A DNA stretch of 64,000 nt from Cliona cf. orientalis (taxonomy: Eukaryota; Porifera; Demospongiae; Clionaida; Clionaidae), in assembly GCA_963930775.1 (NCBI GenBank), contig OZ005702.1, positions 5,518,001 to 5,582,000 on the forward strand, given 5' to 3'. The notes below the pieces were generated by a model. It worked only from the letters and a program-made list of their open reading frames with translations. It was not told where the DNA came from and did no database searches. The position numbers and the translations under genes were made by a program. Below, one piece after another: positions 1 to 11,258 of the stretch (within the stretch, counting starts at the first letter, position 1; each line of letters begins with the position of its first letter).

Positions 1-331
1 TCACCAGGGTCCAGAGGACCTGCAGTGTGATCGAGATTGTATGAGGAGCTGATGGTGAAGACATCACGGTGTGTCCCACCCGTATTATGAAGGTGAAGTA
101 CATCACCGTTGTTCTTTTATTTCCCACCCAGATAAGGTTGACAGTCAGAGTTACAAGAAAGAAGACTGATCACATTCCGCGGTGGTGTCCTAGGTGATGG
201 CGCCAAAATGATCACGTGACTTTGAACTTGCTGTCAGTGGGCGGGGAAAAGGACTAAACACACCGTGATGTCTTCACCATCAGCTCCTCATACAATCTCG
301 ATCACACTGCAGGTCCTCTGGACCCTGGTGA
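1..331. mobile_element. Foldback MITE with ~71-bp perfect terminal inverted repeats
   Basis: Bases 1-71 are the exact reverse complement of 261-331; arms begin TCACCAGGGTCCAGAGG. The interior has no coding potential. The element sits against the 5' end of the NLR-tail pseudogene. Its left edge may lie before the window, so the target-site duplication cannot be checked. Confidence 0.85.
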
Positions 332-729
332 GATCATCAATTACGAGCTTGTTTGATGCATCTCTGTATGCTAGCATTCTTGGGTGCAAGGGACAATAAG
401 GTGACTTTTTCTACTAGTGATCTAGACACATTGAGAGATGCAAAAGAGATTTGCAAGCTTGGTCTACTGCAAGCTGTAGCTACCTAGTATTATTTCTCAT
501 GGTAGATCATTTTATCATAATTTTCTCCATCTATCGATTCAGGAGATGCTAGCAGCAGTTCATATATCTCGAATGCCAGCCAGTGAGCAAATCTCAACAT
601 TTGACTCCATGTTCAATGATGCTTGATTTAGTGCAGTGCTTCAGTTTTATGCAGCAATCACGAAGTTTCGTACATCAAGACCTCTCCTCAGCTTAGTACC
701 ACGTTTATTGCGTTCTGTCCCTGCAAGTA

Positions 730-1420
730 CAGTGCTTCAAGGCAAGAGAGCAAATTTTTTGAACTTCTATTTTTTGAGGTTAAATGAGCTTCACTGTACT
801 TAATAACATCTACAGATATCATAAAAATCACTTTTTTCGTCTTTTTGCACAACTCATTATCCCCATATATGGCTAATAGAGAAGCCGCACAAGTTCAGGT
901 CGTTTTTGAGCCATTTTTCGCAAATCTTGGACAAAAGTGGCAATATCTCAAGAGTACTTTGGAGTTGAATCTTCAAATTTGGGAATCTGAAACTCTAATA
1001 CAAGTACATTGAGAGGCTCAAGTGAATTTTCTTAACTCCAAGTACTTTTCAAATAAAATGCCAAAAGTTTTTGACACTCTGAAATGACATTTTTAATGAT
1101 ATCCGACCAACCATACTTCCCTTAGCCTTCAAACTTGTGTCCAAGTAACTTCATATGGTGCCACATCAGAGGGAAAAGTGCAGTTTCTTAACTCAAAATA
1201 ATAAGCTTTTTCTATGCCAAAAGTATTTCTCGAAGTAGAACCGCTTGTGAAGCCATTGAAGCGAAAGTAATCAAAATTACATCCCATAAATCCAGCTGTA
1301 AATTTCAATATGGTTGTAGAAAGTGTAAACCAGATTTCATCCGATAATATTAAACAGAACCAGCTTTACAACCATTTAAGTTCAAAATCAAAAAATTTGC
1401 TCTTTTGCCTTGAAGCACTG
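730..1420. mobile_element. Tc1/mariner-like MITE (TA target)
   Basis: Terminal inverted repeats of about 35 bp start CAGTGCTTCAAGGC and end with the complement. TA dinucleotides flank it at 728-729 and 1421-1422. The paralogous uninterrupted sequence at 10613-10625 shows that the host gene was contiguous here. No transposase is encoded. Confidence 0.85.
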
Positions 1421-2189
1421 TATATATGATCTTGTTAGGAAAATTATTCGAAAAGGTTCTAAGGCTCTTTTAGTTTCACTTTTGAATTGCTTATATTAGG
1501 CTCAGGACACTGACTTATGTAAGTATGTAGGAGTGCAGCTTAGAGATAAGGTATCATTTTTTGATAAATTAAATGGCTCCATACCTAACCTTCGTCTTTT
1601 TGATATATCACTATTACCACAAGACTGCCTCTCCATTGGCTACTTCCTGGCTTCCATTGTTACTAGTTACAGAGGAAGATTTTTAATTGACCTTAGCTTT
1701 TGTTCTCTAAATGATATTGGCATAAAGCAAAATCTTTACAGAAGCCAGGATCCTCGCTGTGGAATAACTGGTCACTTTGACACATACATAGGCGGAAATG
1801 AGATTACCGAAGTAGGGGCTCCATACATAGCTGAGGTATTGAGAACTACTAGATCATTGCGGAAGCTGAACTTAGTGCGTAATCCAATTGGTGATAAAGG
1901 ACTACAGTACATTGCGGAAGCCCTCACAACTCTCACTAAATTAATTCTGAGGAATTGTACTCTTCAAATCACGGATGAGAATGGTCCAGCACTCACTGAA
2001 ATGCTAGAGCAAAACAAAGCCTTGAGGGTACTTGACTTGTCATTTAATAAAGCCATATCAGACAATGCAGTATCATTTATCATAGAGGGTTTCAAGAAGA
2101 ACACCACTCTCAAAGAAGTGGATTTAAGTTTTTGTTGCATCACAGATGAAGGTTTTCGTTCGATTCAGAGTAGCACTTCAACATGTAAG

Positions 2190-2522
2190 CAAGAGTATAT
2201 AATAGAGAAGGAGGGAGAGTATCCTACTTCACTATGGGCCTGTGTTACAACACTTTACGGGGGTCATGACCTTTACAATGATATTCACAGGCTTGAGGCC
2301 TCAGTCCTAGCCGTTTGTGGGCATGTATATAGTAGCTAAACCTCATGTACTATAGAGCTCTAATGCAGGTTAATGCAACTGCTGTGTGATGTTGTAGGAC
2401 AATCTGTGAAACCACTTTGTATGGTGAATATCATTACAAAGGTCATGACCCCCGTAAAGGGTTGTAACACAGGCCTATAGTGAAGTAGGATACTCTCCCT
2501 CCTTCTCTATTATATACTCTTG
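2190..2522. mobile_element. MITE with ~100-bp inverted repeats and 7-bp duplication
   Basis: Arms 2190-2290 and 2425-2522 are near-perfect inverted repeats beginning CAAGAGTATATAATAG. The flanking duplication is ATGTAAG (2183-2189 and 2523-2529). It interrupts pseudogene X, whose homology to 11258-11390 resumes directly after it. A hAT-like origin is possible, since hAT elements give 8-bp duplications; the eighth base differs. Confidence 0.8.
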
Positions 2523-3504
2523 ATGTAAGATATGTTATGTTATGGACAGAGAGTGAAAATCCTTCCACAGAAAGTGCCACACCCCCACCATACAGTGGTA
2601 TCACGAGTATGTAGAAAGAGAAAACATGCGCTCTATAATAATAGCTAATGCCTATAAAAGCCTACTCCAGATCTTTTAAAGTTTGTGTACGCAGCACTCA
2701 TGTATTGTGTGATAACAATATTATTATCTTGAGTCTATATTGCTTATGGTTACACATGCAAGTTTAAAAATTATCGAAGAAGAGTAGGGGTGGCAGTACT
2801 CACAGTACAGTATATAACATCATATAAATCCAATATTACTACTAAACACCAAAAATTTTTACCATGACAGCTAGGATAATATAGTAAAGGATAAATTTAA
2901 TGTATCTACCAACAAATGGCTTCCTTCACTAACACAAAAATATCTTCAATCTGGCCATGCATCATCAAGAAAGAAAAGATTCAAAGGGGAAGAGTTAATG
3001 ATGATTTTGACCATCAGGGTACAGGTTGATGACATTCATCTATGTAGAGAATACCCCCATAGAACTGAAAGATATCTTCCGAAGAACATTGAAGGAGAGA
3101 GAAAGGAGATTCTGATATGGTAGCGTGAAGAGCACACTGATTGTACATATCTATCAGAGTGGGGCAGAGGAGGATTATTCAATGAGCTCGAATTCATTGT
3201 TGTGATACTTATCCAATTACGGGACCCAAGAGTAAATTCGATCCCTGAGGGCAGCTGCTACCTTCATCTGAATGCTTCCATTGTTACAGTAGCCCATCTT
3301 TATACTAGTGGTGATGAAAATCATCTGTGCGGGGCGAGCCTTCGCAAAAGTCACAAGATTTCTTTGAAAGAACACATGCATGCATGCATGCACACATGGG
3401 GTTGGTAACTACCTCAATAGCTAGGCCTGAGAAGCTACCACGACAGTGAAAGTATCACAGATTGCTAGTACAATAGCTATAGTCTAATAAGGTTGATCAC
3501 CTAT

Positions 3505-3686
3505 ACTATATTTAATTGATGAATGATCTTGGTCTTGTTAGATGCACAATCTGCTGGTGATTCTGATTTTCACACTTAGAAATTTCACAAAATTACCTAT
3601 TTTGAGATATTTGGGTATTTATAATGTATTACATATATGGCATATCCGGGCCATCCCTACTTATAGAGTCTACCGACTCTATGATA
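3505..3686 (+). repeat. ~180-bp dispersed repeat with terminal hairpin
   Basis: This matches the reverse complement of 22797-22985 along most of its length, and its last ~86 bp match 4866-4953. All copies end in a short hairpin, AGAGTCTACCGACTCT, followed by ATGAT. A shared hairpin-bearing 3' end with variable 5' truncation is compatible with a Helitron-like or SINE-like element. The CTRR signature is not clear. Confidence 0.6.
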
Positions 3687-4010
3687 GTCTACATGCCATG
3701 ATCATGAGTCCAAGTACCTGTAGCCAGGCCCTGAGAGGATAAGCCTCCGTGCAGTCATCTTCATGCTCTGGAAAGTGGAGTCTACCAGTGATGTTAATGG
3801 TGGACCTGAGCCTTGCCAGAGTGGTACAGCACTCACCTTTCCCAGTTTTATGCCTTGCCTACACTCGAGTTGATGGTGCAGTGCGGGCGCATGCGCATGA
3901 CGACCATTACCTTACGCGCTTAAAATTTAACTCTCTCCTCACAGAAATGATCACCCCACAAACATATAAAACCGCTTCACTAACCACGACACTACACCTC
4001 GTGTATTCGG

Positions 4011-4705
4011 TAGTCTCGTCCCCAGACCCCGCCCCAAAAGAAGGGAGAAGGGTCTGGGGACTCAGAGGAGGTAGGACACGCTTGACCTTTGGCTAATAGT
4101 TCACTAATTAAATCACTATTATAGGCTTTCGTGAAGATTTTAAGAGGATATCGTTGTGATTTTCGAACTCAGCGCTATTGATTTAGTGGGGGAGCCCCTC
4201 TTAGTTAGCACTGTAGAGGAATTTTTAGGTCTCTGGAATGTCAATTAGCCGCTCTGATTAGCATTCCAAGGACCTAAAAATTGCTCTACAGTGCTAACTA
4301 AGAGGGGCTCCCCCACTAAATCAATAGCACTGAGTTCGAAAATCACAACGATATTCTCTAAAAACCTTCACAAAAGCCTATACTAGCGATTTAATTAGTG
4401 AACTATTAGCCAAAGGTCAAGCGTGTCCTACCTCCTCTGCTGGGGACTGGCGAGCGTTTGCTGGGTTTGGCCGGCTTTGGATGCGCGCGCCGACATCGCC
4501 AGCGCTCAAACAAACCTCGAATCTGATTGGTTAGTAGGCTCTACTGTTACATTCCTGCGGGTAGTGAGTCATATGACCGTGCCAAAGCTGTGATCTGATT
4601 GGTTTACCTGAAAACAAAACTGCTGATGATGCACAACCAAGAAAACGCTCGCCAGTCCCCAGACCCTTCTCCCTTCTTTTGGAGCGGGGTCTGGGGACGA
4701 GACTA
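4011..4705. mobile_element. Mutator-like MITE, TAGTCTCG family, 9-bp duplication
   Basis: The element begins TAGTCTCGTCCCCAGACC and ends with the complement. It is flanked by a perfect 9-bp duplication, TGTATTCGG (4002-4010 and 4706-4714). The left arm is interrupted by a second element (4063-4439). The interior is non-coding. Related copies are at 5826-6173, 16000-17814 and 57807-58826. Confidence 0.85.
4063..4439. mobile_element. Nested foldback MITE with ~180-bp arms and 9-bp duplication
   Basis: Almost the whole element is one inverted repeat (4063-4245 against 4255-4439), starting CAGAGGAGGTAGGACACG. The direct duplication CTGGGGACT (9 bp) lies at both edges inside the arm of the surrounding element. 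Nine base pairs is the Mutator-type length. The same terminus occurs at 15989/18272. Confidence 0.85.
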
Positions 4706-4865
4706 TGTATTCGGGGCTCGCTCAGGCTCGCCCCGAATTATACCTAACAGGTGGATCCCTCCCTTCCACTCTTTATCAGTTTATGGCATATTTTCTTCCC
4801 TTGTCTAGTACTTTCTCTCTCGCTATCTTCACAAATGTGCAGAGAATACTTCTAAAGCTAGCCAC

Positions 4866-4953
4866 TTTTGAGATATTTGGAGATTTGCAATGTATTACAT
4901 ATATGGCATATCCGGGCCATCCCTACTTATAGAGTCTACCGACTCTATGATAC
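4866..4953 (+). repeat. Truncated copy of the hairpin-ended repeat
   Basis: The last ~86 bp of the family described at 3505-3686, fused directly to the end of NLR pseudogene Y at the TTTTGAGATATTTGG junction. It ends in the same AGAGTCTACCGACTCT hairpin. Confidence 0.65.
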
Positions 4954-5121
4954 TACAAGTTAAGAGTGGGTATACTAATACACTATAATGAATAAAATCT
5001 GGAAATTGTGGAAAGGATGCGGGCGGGAAATGGGAAACAACTAATCATATTGGAGTGGCCTAATATTGGAGCCTATAAAGGGATAAATAGTGTGAATCAC
5101 TCACTTTTCTCCCTCGTATAG

Positions 5122-5794
5122 ATATAGGCGTCTATCCAGACGACCCAAAGCTGAAGGACTTGGCCTACGAGCTGAAAGAGGTATAGACTGGAATCAACTT
5201 GGCATCCAGTTGAATGTTCCAAGACACATTCTTAGAAACATTGATCGAGAGAACCCCAGTAATGAATCCAGGAAGCTGTCGGAAGTGCTCCAGTACTGGA
5301 TAGACAATGAACCAGAACCATCATGGGAGAAGATAATCCAGGCTCTGCAAAGGATCAGTGGACACAAAAATATCATCACTAGCATCCAGTCAAAAAACTG
5401 CACGATCAGATTGAAACCTCAAGGTTGCATCGAGTCTCCCACTGCTTCTAAAGCTAATGAAAGTGAGCGTTCAATTGTATCTAAGCATAAAAGATCACTG
5501 ATGGCTGAAGGAGGTGTATCTGTAGGCAGTGTGTCTGCCAGACCTATTCACAGCCTTGAGGAGCAGCTGTCCAAGTTCCCTGCTCAGCTCCTTGATAGTC
5601 CCTGTGCTGATGCCCACCAGGTCAAGTTGAGTAAGTCCGTGACAGAGTGGCAGGACCTGGCTCCTTACATGAGACTAACGCTAGCAGAGGAGAGAGGGAT
5701 CCTATCAGCCTCCCACCAGGTCACTCCTGCCAGACAATGCTCTGAAATGTTCAGAATCATGGAGGGAGAGGCTTGGAGAGAATGCTACCTACAG
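5122..5794 (+). pseudogene. Double DEATH-domain exon(s), frameshifted
   Basis: The stretch follows a TATAG acceptor. It encodes a first death fold (DDPKLKDLAYELKE, then a frame change near 5183, then DWNQLGIQLNVPRH...VLQYWIDNEPEPSWEKIIQAL). A serine-rich linker follows, then a second death fold (SVTEWQDLAPYMRLTLAEERGIL). Near 5757-5761 a one-base shift hides the conserved WRERLGENATY ending, which is readable in the next frame. The segment ends at a consensus donor (CAG/GTAAGT at 5795). DEATH domains form homotypic signalling complexes and are common N-terminal modules of sponge NLRs. The decayed NACHT-LRR downstream (9138-11258) is the likely rest of the gene. Two frame breaks suggest a pseudogene unless the assembly is wrong. 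The open reading frame available is 5210-5824. Confidence 0.75.
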
Positions 5795-5825
5795 GTAAGT
5801 ACTTATTTTGGTCGTTATCTGTAAT

Positions 5826-6173
5826 TAGTCTCGTGCCCAGCCCCCTTTTACACACGCGGAGAGAAGGGGTCTGGCCAAACGTGTATAGGGCCCGTGTCGC
5901 CCGTGCAACGTACAGTGCGCGCCAATCAGATGCACGGATCAAGTCACATGACTGCGCAGGCACGAACAGAATGCACATTAATGATTGTGCGCGTGCGCAT
6001 TCGTACGAAATAATAACCCTTAGTACCCAATGGAATGTTAATTTATTCGTGTTTCTTATTCACGCACACCAGAAATACGTGACGTCATACATTCCTCGGC
6101 GACACAGGCCCTATACATGTTTGGCCAGACCCCTTCTCTCCACGTGTGTGAAAGGGGGCTGGGCACAAGACTA
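5826..6173. mobile_element. TAGTCTCG-family MITE
   Basis: Inverted repeats of ~75 bp: 5826-5900 (TAGTCTCGTGCCCAGCCCCC) against 6098-6173. A tentative 9-bp duplication, ATCTGTAAT/ATCTATAAT, lies at the edges, offset by two bases on the right. It lies just after the DEATH exon donor, in the inferred intron. Confidence 0.75.
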
Positions 6174-6242
6174 TAATCTATAATAGGCCTGCTGATATTC
6201 ATTCAGTGTTTGTTGTACACTTAGCATATCCAAACAGCTGCA

Positions 6243-6950
6243 GGCATGATAATATGTGACCGTCCATGACAAAACCAACCATATTGCGCTGGATATCAAT
6301 CTGAGATACAGGCCCATTTAGTTGCCCAAGGTGATAATTATCATTTTTCACTTTTTGGCATAGATCGATAGAGGAATCATTCCTCTACACAAAAATCTGC
6401 TTCGTAGCTTGTAGAACGCTATACTTACTGAGCTATGGCTCGAAGAAGTCGGCCGGGTAGCTAACATTGAACGTCCATGATACGGAGCCGTTGCCATAGT
6501 TGCAGGTAGGCAAGCACGGCAGCTGCACAGAAAAAGCTCTCCAGGCACTTCTTTCTTCGATTTTGTGTACTAACGATCTATAGACACGCTTATCTTTTCG
6601 TTCTTTTCCATCGAAACGCCGGCTGCTGCTTTCTTTCCAACGTTCTGGCCGCCATCTGGCTCTTTGACTTAGTGGGCGTGGCCACGTACTTTGCATAAAC
6701 GGCGAGTATACGGACTTCCACGTGCAACGTACGTAGCAATGTTTCATTGTGCTTGCTGCACATTTTTATTACGGGCGATCCGGGTACATTTTGGCTCATA
6801 TCTCCATGACTACACGGGCTAGAGACTTCAAATTTGCAGGAGCAATAGTTCAAAGGTTATACTTGGTAATGGTGGCCTTAACTAAACATCGGTTGTCAGC
6901 GCAATATGGTTGGTTTTGTCATGGAAGGTCACATATTATTATGGAGATAG
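6243..6950. mobile_element. Foldback element, ~50-bp inverted ends
   Basis: 6246-6298 (TGTGACCGTCCATGACAAAA and onward) is inverted at 6893-6945. The ~600-bp interior carries only short, unrecognisable open frames on both strands. No transposase motif was seen. Confidence 0.6.
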
Positions 6951-7108
6951 CTAATATGCACAGCCTATATTCAAAAGGTGGCATTTCTCTTTTGCTTCCT
7001 CCCTGGAATACCAGTAGCTTGGTAAATGGATAAAGGATATGCGCTTATAGAGCTAGTGCAGCCATGCCCACAATCATTAGTCGGGCACATGAACGACTAC
7101 ATAAACTA

Positions 7109-8095
7109 GAGCTCTCTCGAGCACAAAACCCTCGGCGCGTTGCATGGCATTAACTACCGTAGATCTGGAAATTTTCGTGTACAGAAACTTTCGTATGATA
7201 AATTTTCGTGTAAAAATATTTTCGTAGGAACGACCCCTTACCGCATTAGCGTTAATAGTGCATACTAATTTTCGTAAGATTAATTTTCGTAGCCGCCACC
7301 GACTACGAAAATATTTTTACAACGAAAATTTCCAGATTTACGGTACATGCTTCAACAGTTTCATGCAGAAAAGGGGGTAGCTAAAGGGCTGTGGGCCGCC
7401 GGGGCGAGACTTTTTAGTATACTAGGATTGGGGATCAGGCTAATGCACAGCAGTGTTATTCAAGGTTCAACGGCTCACAGCAGTAACAACCCTGGTATGT
7501 TATATCGAACTCCACACTGACACTTGGCACAAGACTGAAACACACTGAGCAATATTGCATGTCCAATAGCATCGCAACTCACTTGCCAGTTGGGTTCAGG
7601 CAAGCACTGTAATGCCATGCATGCATACAAGCCAGAGAGTCAAAGAGTACCACAAAAATATACATGGTAATTGGCAGCTAAGCCTTAGAGCTGAAAAGAA
7701 GCCACTGTCATCCCATAAACGTCAAAAGAGCTCGCCATGGGCCAGTGGACTGAGCGGCAGGATTGATGCAACCGCGCGTGCGCTGAGGGTTAATAGACAT
7801 ACATACCGTATATAGTGCACAACCTATTTATACGTTAAGTCATGCTATCGCTAGCTCGGGCAAAGTCAAGAAGCTTAGAATCGGCAAATGACACCAAAAC
7901 TGGCGAACAAAGCGTTTTCGGAGAAATCCACACAAATCATGGGTTTGGAATGCCATAAGGAGCCTTATAACACCGCAAATTGGACTTGCAAACGAGGTAT
8001 GTAGCAGCTAGCGTGATAACAGGCAGACAGACAGACAAACAGACACACAGACCAACTACCGTAACCCTCGCGCATGCGCCGAGGGTTAAATATGC
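7109..8095. repeat. ~0.85-kb dispersed repeat, copy 1
   Basis: The reverse complement of this stretch matches 21473-22318. The ends carry AACCCTCGGCGC on one side and a CCTCGCGCATGCGCCGAGGG palindromic terminus on the other, next to a (CAGA)n tract at ~8025-8055. Copy 1 contains a 187-bp MITE (7157-7343) absent from copy 2. No coding potential was recognised. Confidence 0.7.
7157..7343. mobile_element. TA-inserting MITE
   Basis: Inverted ends CCGTAGATCTGGAAATTTTC and complement, flanked by TA (7155-7156 and 7344-7345). The empty site is visible in the second copy of the host repeat near 22260 (GGCATTAGCTACATGC), which confirms the TA duplication. Confidence 0.85.
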
Positions 8096-9137
8096 GAGTG
8101 CAAGCCAGTCACTGACTGCTAACTGCTAGCTAATTTAGGAGTGATCCATCTAAGATGACCAGTGTTGCGCTTAATAATAATAATAAGGTGAGCTCAATAA
8201 TCAGACTTTACAGTACTTTGTGATTGCTCCATCCATCTCAAAGTTGTTCTAAATGAACCCTGGTCCCGTATGCAAGTATAGTTTCCTAGTTATCCAGAAA
8301 TTTGATATTGGCTTGAAATTCACCCACTATGCATTTGATAATCATATTGACCATGATTGCTACAACTTGTGTGTTCTATTATATCAGCCACACCTTTCAA
8401 AAGTAGTCAGGACTGTGACATGGTAGTCATCCATACATGTACACACACATTTGTCTCACCTGGCCTTGCAGTAGTATGCACGAGTACGCTTGAGCACCTG
8501 TCACCACGGATGTGGGTGGGTTCACCCCATAAGAGGTATGGCCACTATATATTATGGGAAATATAAGTATCATAACTTCCTTTATGGTATACACCTCAGT
8601 AGAGATTAGATAAGACTGACATATGACCATTGTATACACCTCAAAGAAGATAGAATCAGGTTCACCTTTAGCAGCAGGTCTAGTAGTCACAAAATTAATA
8701 GTAATGCATAAGGGGGAACCCTGATACAAGGCTACTAGACGAGGCTACAAGTCTAGTTGGATGATTTTATCTAAAGCCAACCATTCATTCAAAGAGTATC
8801 CATGAACATATACCGTTATTACCATAGTGTCCTGGGTAAGCGGCCCATGGGCGCTTAAACATTAGTCATGATTTTTGACCCACATGGGCACTTATCCAGG
8901 ATATAACTTCCATAAATTTGTATAGAAGCTGCTACATTGACCTCTTGAAATGTGGTATATGTGAGAGTGGGTGCTTGCCCGGGACACTACGGTAGGCACA
9001 TTTCGCTTGTAAGTGCTCACTGTTAGGCACACTTTGCTATTTAATTAAGCACAGATTTTCTTCCTGTGGAGATATTAGCTAAGCGCATGTGCTTAATAGT
9101 GGGAAAATACAATATTATTATCATTCCTCCTTAACAG
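8096..9137. other. No gene recognised; inferred intron of NLR Z
   Basis: AT-rich sequence with no open frame resembling a known family. A weak inverted pair lies at ~8828-8850 and 8879-8902 (TGGGTAAGCGGCCCATGGG against CCCACATGGGCACTTATCC). If the DEATH exon and the NACHT exon belong together, this is intronic. Confidence 0.4.
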
Positions 9138-11258
9138 GTGTTTAATAACATCACTTCACGAAGCAAACAAAGTGAATTCAGTAATTGATGAACTAGAATG
9201 AACTGTAACACTTAAACAAAATCTAGCCCACCGACCTCTGGCTAAACATGATCTTGACTGGTACGGTAGTTACCTTAAGAAGCAGTATGTGGAAGTCCTC
9301 TTCACCCTACAAGTATCTGCCAACAAATAGCTTCCTTCACCAACGCAAAAAATCTTCAATTTGGCCATTATCAAGAAAGAAAAGATTCAAAGAGGAAGAG
9401 TTGACGATGAATTTGTCCATAAGACCATCAGGGGACAAGTTGATGACATTCTTCTGGAGAAGTCCCCCATAGAACTGAAAGACATCTTCAAGAACATTGA
9501 AGGAGAGAGAAAGGCGATTCTAATAGACGGTGCTCCAGGTAGCGGGAAGAGCACACTGACTGTACACATCTGTCAGCAATGGGGCAGAGGAGAACTATTT
9601 AATGAGTTCACTGTTGTCATACTTGTCCAGTTACGAGATCCAGACCTTCAACATGCACAATCATATGTTGATCTGCTTCCTGCTAAAAATCGTGAAACAG
9701 CTGAAGAGGCTGCTGCAGAGATTATGGCTGTCGAAGGCAGGGGTGTTCTCTGGATACTGGATGGCTGGGATGAGTTGCCACCCCACTTGTTAAAGAAATC
9801 TATTTTCAGCAAACTAATAAACCCAAAGCACCAGGAGAACCCACTGTCAAAAACTGCAGTGATAGTTACTTCTCGTCCAATCTCATCCGGTGACCTTTGC
9901 TCTGTGGTCTCCTCACGAATTGAAGTATTAGGGTTCACTGCTGAGGAGCAGAGACTATTCTTTACCGAGTATCTTAACGATACAAAAGCTGTGGAGACTC
10001 TAATGGAGAGACTTAGCAGCAACCCAGCCATGGAGGGCAGCTGCTACCTTCCTCTGAATGCTTCCATTGTAGCCCATCTTTACCTAGCCAATGGATCCCT
10101 CCTTTCTACTATTTATGGCATATTTTCTTCTCTTATTCAGCACTGTCTCTCTCGCTATCTTCACGAATGACAGAGAGTATCTCAAAAGCTAGCCAGCTTT
10201 GAATCATTCGATGAACTGCCTGATGAATTGCACCCTTCTTTTAATCAGCTCTGTAGACTAGCATTCACTGGAGATAGGGACAATAAGGTAACCTTTTCTA
10301 GCAGTGACATAGAAGCTTTAGGATCTTCAGATGAGATTTGTGAGCTTGGTCTACTGCAGGCTTCACCTAGTATTGTTTCTCATGGTCGATCAGTTTATCA
10401 CAACTTCATACATCTATCTATTCAGGAGGTGCTAGCTGCAGTTTATATATCTCAAATGCCAGCCAGTGAGCAAATCTTAACATTTGACTCCATGTTCAAT
10501 GATGCTAGTGCTCGATTTAGTGCAGTGCTTCAGTTTTATGCAGCCATCACAAAGCTTCGTACATCAAGGCCTCTCCTCAGCTTAGTACCACGTTTCTTGC
10601 GTCCCGTCCCTGCAAGTATTTGTGATCTTGTTAGGAAAATAGTTCGAAAAGGCTCTAAGGCTCTTTTAGTATCACTTTTGAACTGCTTGTATGAGGCTCA
10701 GGATATTGACTTATGTAAGTATGTCAGAGAACAGATCAGAAACAAGAAACAATTAGATGGATCTGTACCTGAGCTGTCTTTTATTTACATATCACTATTG
10801 CCCCAAGACTGCCTCTCCATTGGGTACTTCCTGGCTTCCATTGCTATTAGTTATAAAGGCAGATTCTCAGTTAAACTTTGGGGTTGTTCTCTAAGTGATA
10901 CTGGCATGAAGATCCTCATGCAAAGTCGTAGCAGGAGCCTGGATCCTCATAGTGAAATAACCAGTCACCTTGACATGATCATATGGGATAATGGGATCAC
11001 TGGAGTAGGGATTTCATACATAGCTGAGGCATTGAGAACTAAGAATCACAGAGGAGAATGGTCCAGCACTCACTGAAATGCTACAGAGAAACAAAACTTT
11101 GAGAGTACTTAGTCTTGACTTGTCAGGGAACAGTGCCATATCAGACAATGCAGCATCATTTATCGTAGAGGGTCTCAAGAAGAACACCACTCTCAAAACA
11201 TTGTATTTATACTCTCCTGCCCTCACAGATGAAGCCGGGCTTTCGTTTAATTCAAAGT
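9138..11258 (+). pseudogene. NLR pseudogene Z: NACHT-LRR with three in-frame stops
   Basis: One frame stays homologous to intact NLRs from a probable acceptor (TTAACAG, 9137) to ~11040. It contains a pre-NACHT linker (DWYGSYLKKQY), a P-loop GAPGSGKST near 9530, the VILVQLRDP strand, Walker B VLWILDGWDEL near 9750, sensor VIVTSRP, a winged-helix/helical region, then LRRs. In-frame stops at 9199 (TGA), 9328 (TAG, where copy Y has TGG) and 10168 (TGA) break it. A ~115-bp deletion near 11040 removes one LRR and shifts the frame; LRR coding continues from 11078 to 11257. The motif-bearing NACHT core, 9361-10170, remains open. NACHT NLRs are cytosolic sensor ATPases. Codon structure is well preserved, so decay is recent. 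Upstream DEATH exons (5122-5794) may be its N-terminus. Confidence 0.85.

Larger units (their letters stand above)
332..2640 (+). pseudogene. NLR pseudogene X: NACHT tail and LRRs
   Basis: This is a decayed paralogue of the NACHT-LRR at 10190-11390. Homology runs from the helical region behind the NACHT through the LRRs and into the presumed 3' UTR (2530-2640). Disabling changes against that copy include a ~4-bp insertion near 475-490, an in-frame TGA near 625 (GATGCTTGATTT), a TAG near 1497 (TATTAG), and two transposon insertions (730-1420 and 2190-2522). The longest remaining open stretch is 1533-2339. It encodes RI-type LRRs with LxxLDLSFN-like cores, but its last ~50 codons are transposon sequence. 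X keeps one LRR segment (around 1845-1965) that the 11-kb copy has lost, so it is not simply derived from that copy. Clearly non-functional. Confidence 0.85.
3331..4734. mobile_element. Insertion splitting pseudogene Y (probable composite)
   Basis: The NACHT homology stops at ~3325 and resumes at ~4734. Edge sequences are short inverted repeats: GCGGGGCGAGCC near 3338 and GGCTCGCCCCGAA near 4720-4732. The interior holds the repeat at 3505-3686 and the nested Mutator-like elements at 4011-4705. No transposase is recognisable. Confidence 0.45.
2895..4880 (+). pseudogene. NLR pseudogene Y: broken NACHT domain
   Basis: 2895-3325 aligns with the NACHT start of the copy at 9310-10075: the linker (KWLPS), the QRGRVxD region, a mutated P-loop, the IQLRDP segment, then a jump to the GSCYLxLNAS segment. 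An internal deletion removes the Walker B region. Homology breaks near 3325 and resumes at ~4734-4865 (GGSLPSTLYQFMAYFLPL... like NGSLLSTIYGIFSSL). About 1.4 kb of nested repeats separates the halves. Frameshifts and stops are numerous. One useful relic: the linker codon that is TAG at 9328 is TGG (Trp) here. Confidence 0.75.

Noticed and set aside
3749..4096. 115-codon frame
   Set aside because: Its end is made of Mutator-like element sequence (SPDPAPKEGRRVWGL) and nothing in it resembles a family.
6433..6853. Overlapping minus-strand frames of ~100 codons
   Set aside because: They lie inside a foldback element and show no domain or family resemblance.
9199..10170. Stop-codon reassignment or readthrough to explain in-frame TGA/TAG
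   Set aside because: NLR1 uses no internal stops over 1,894 codons and Z also has a deletion frameshift, so decay is simpler.
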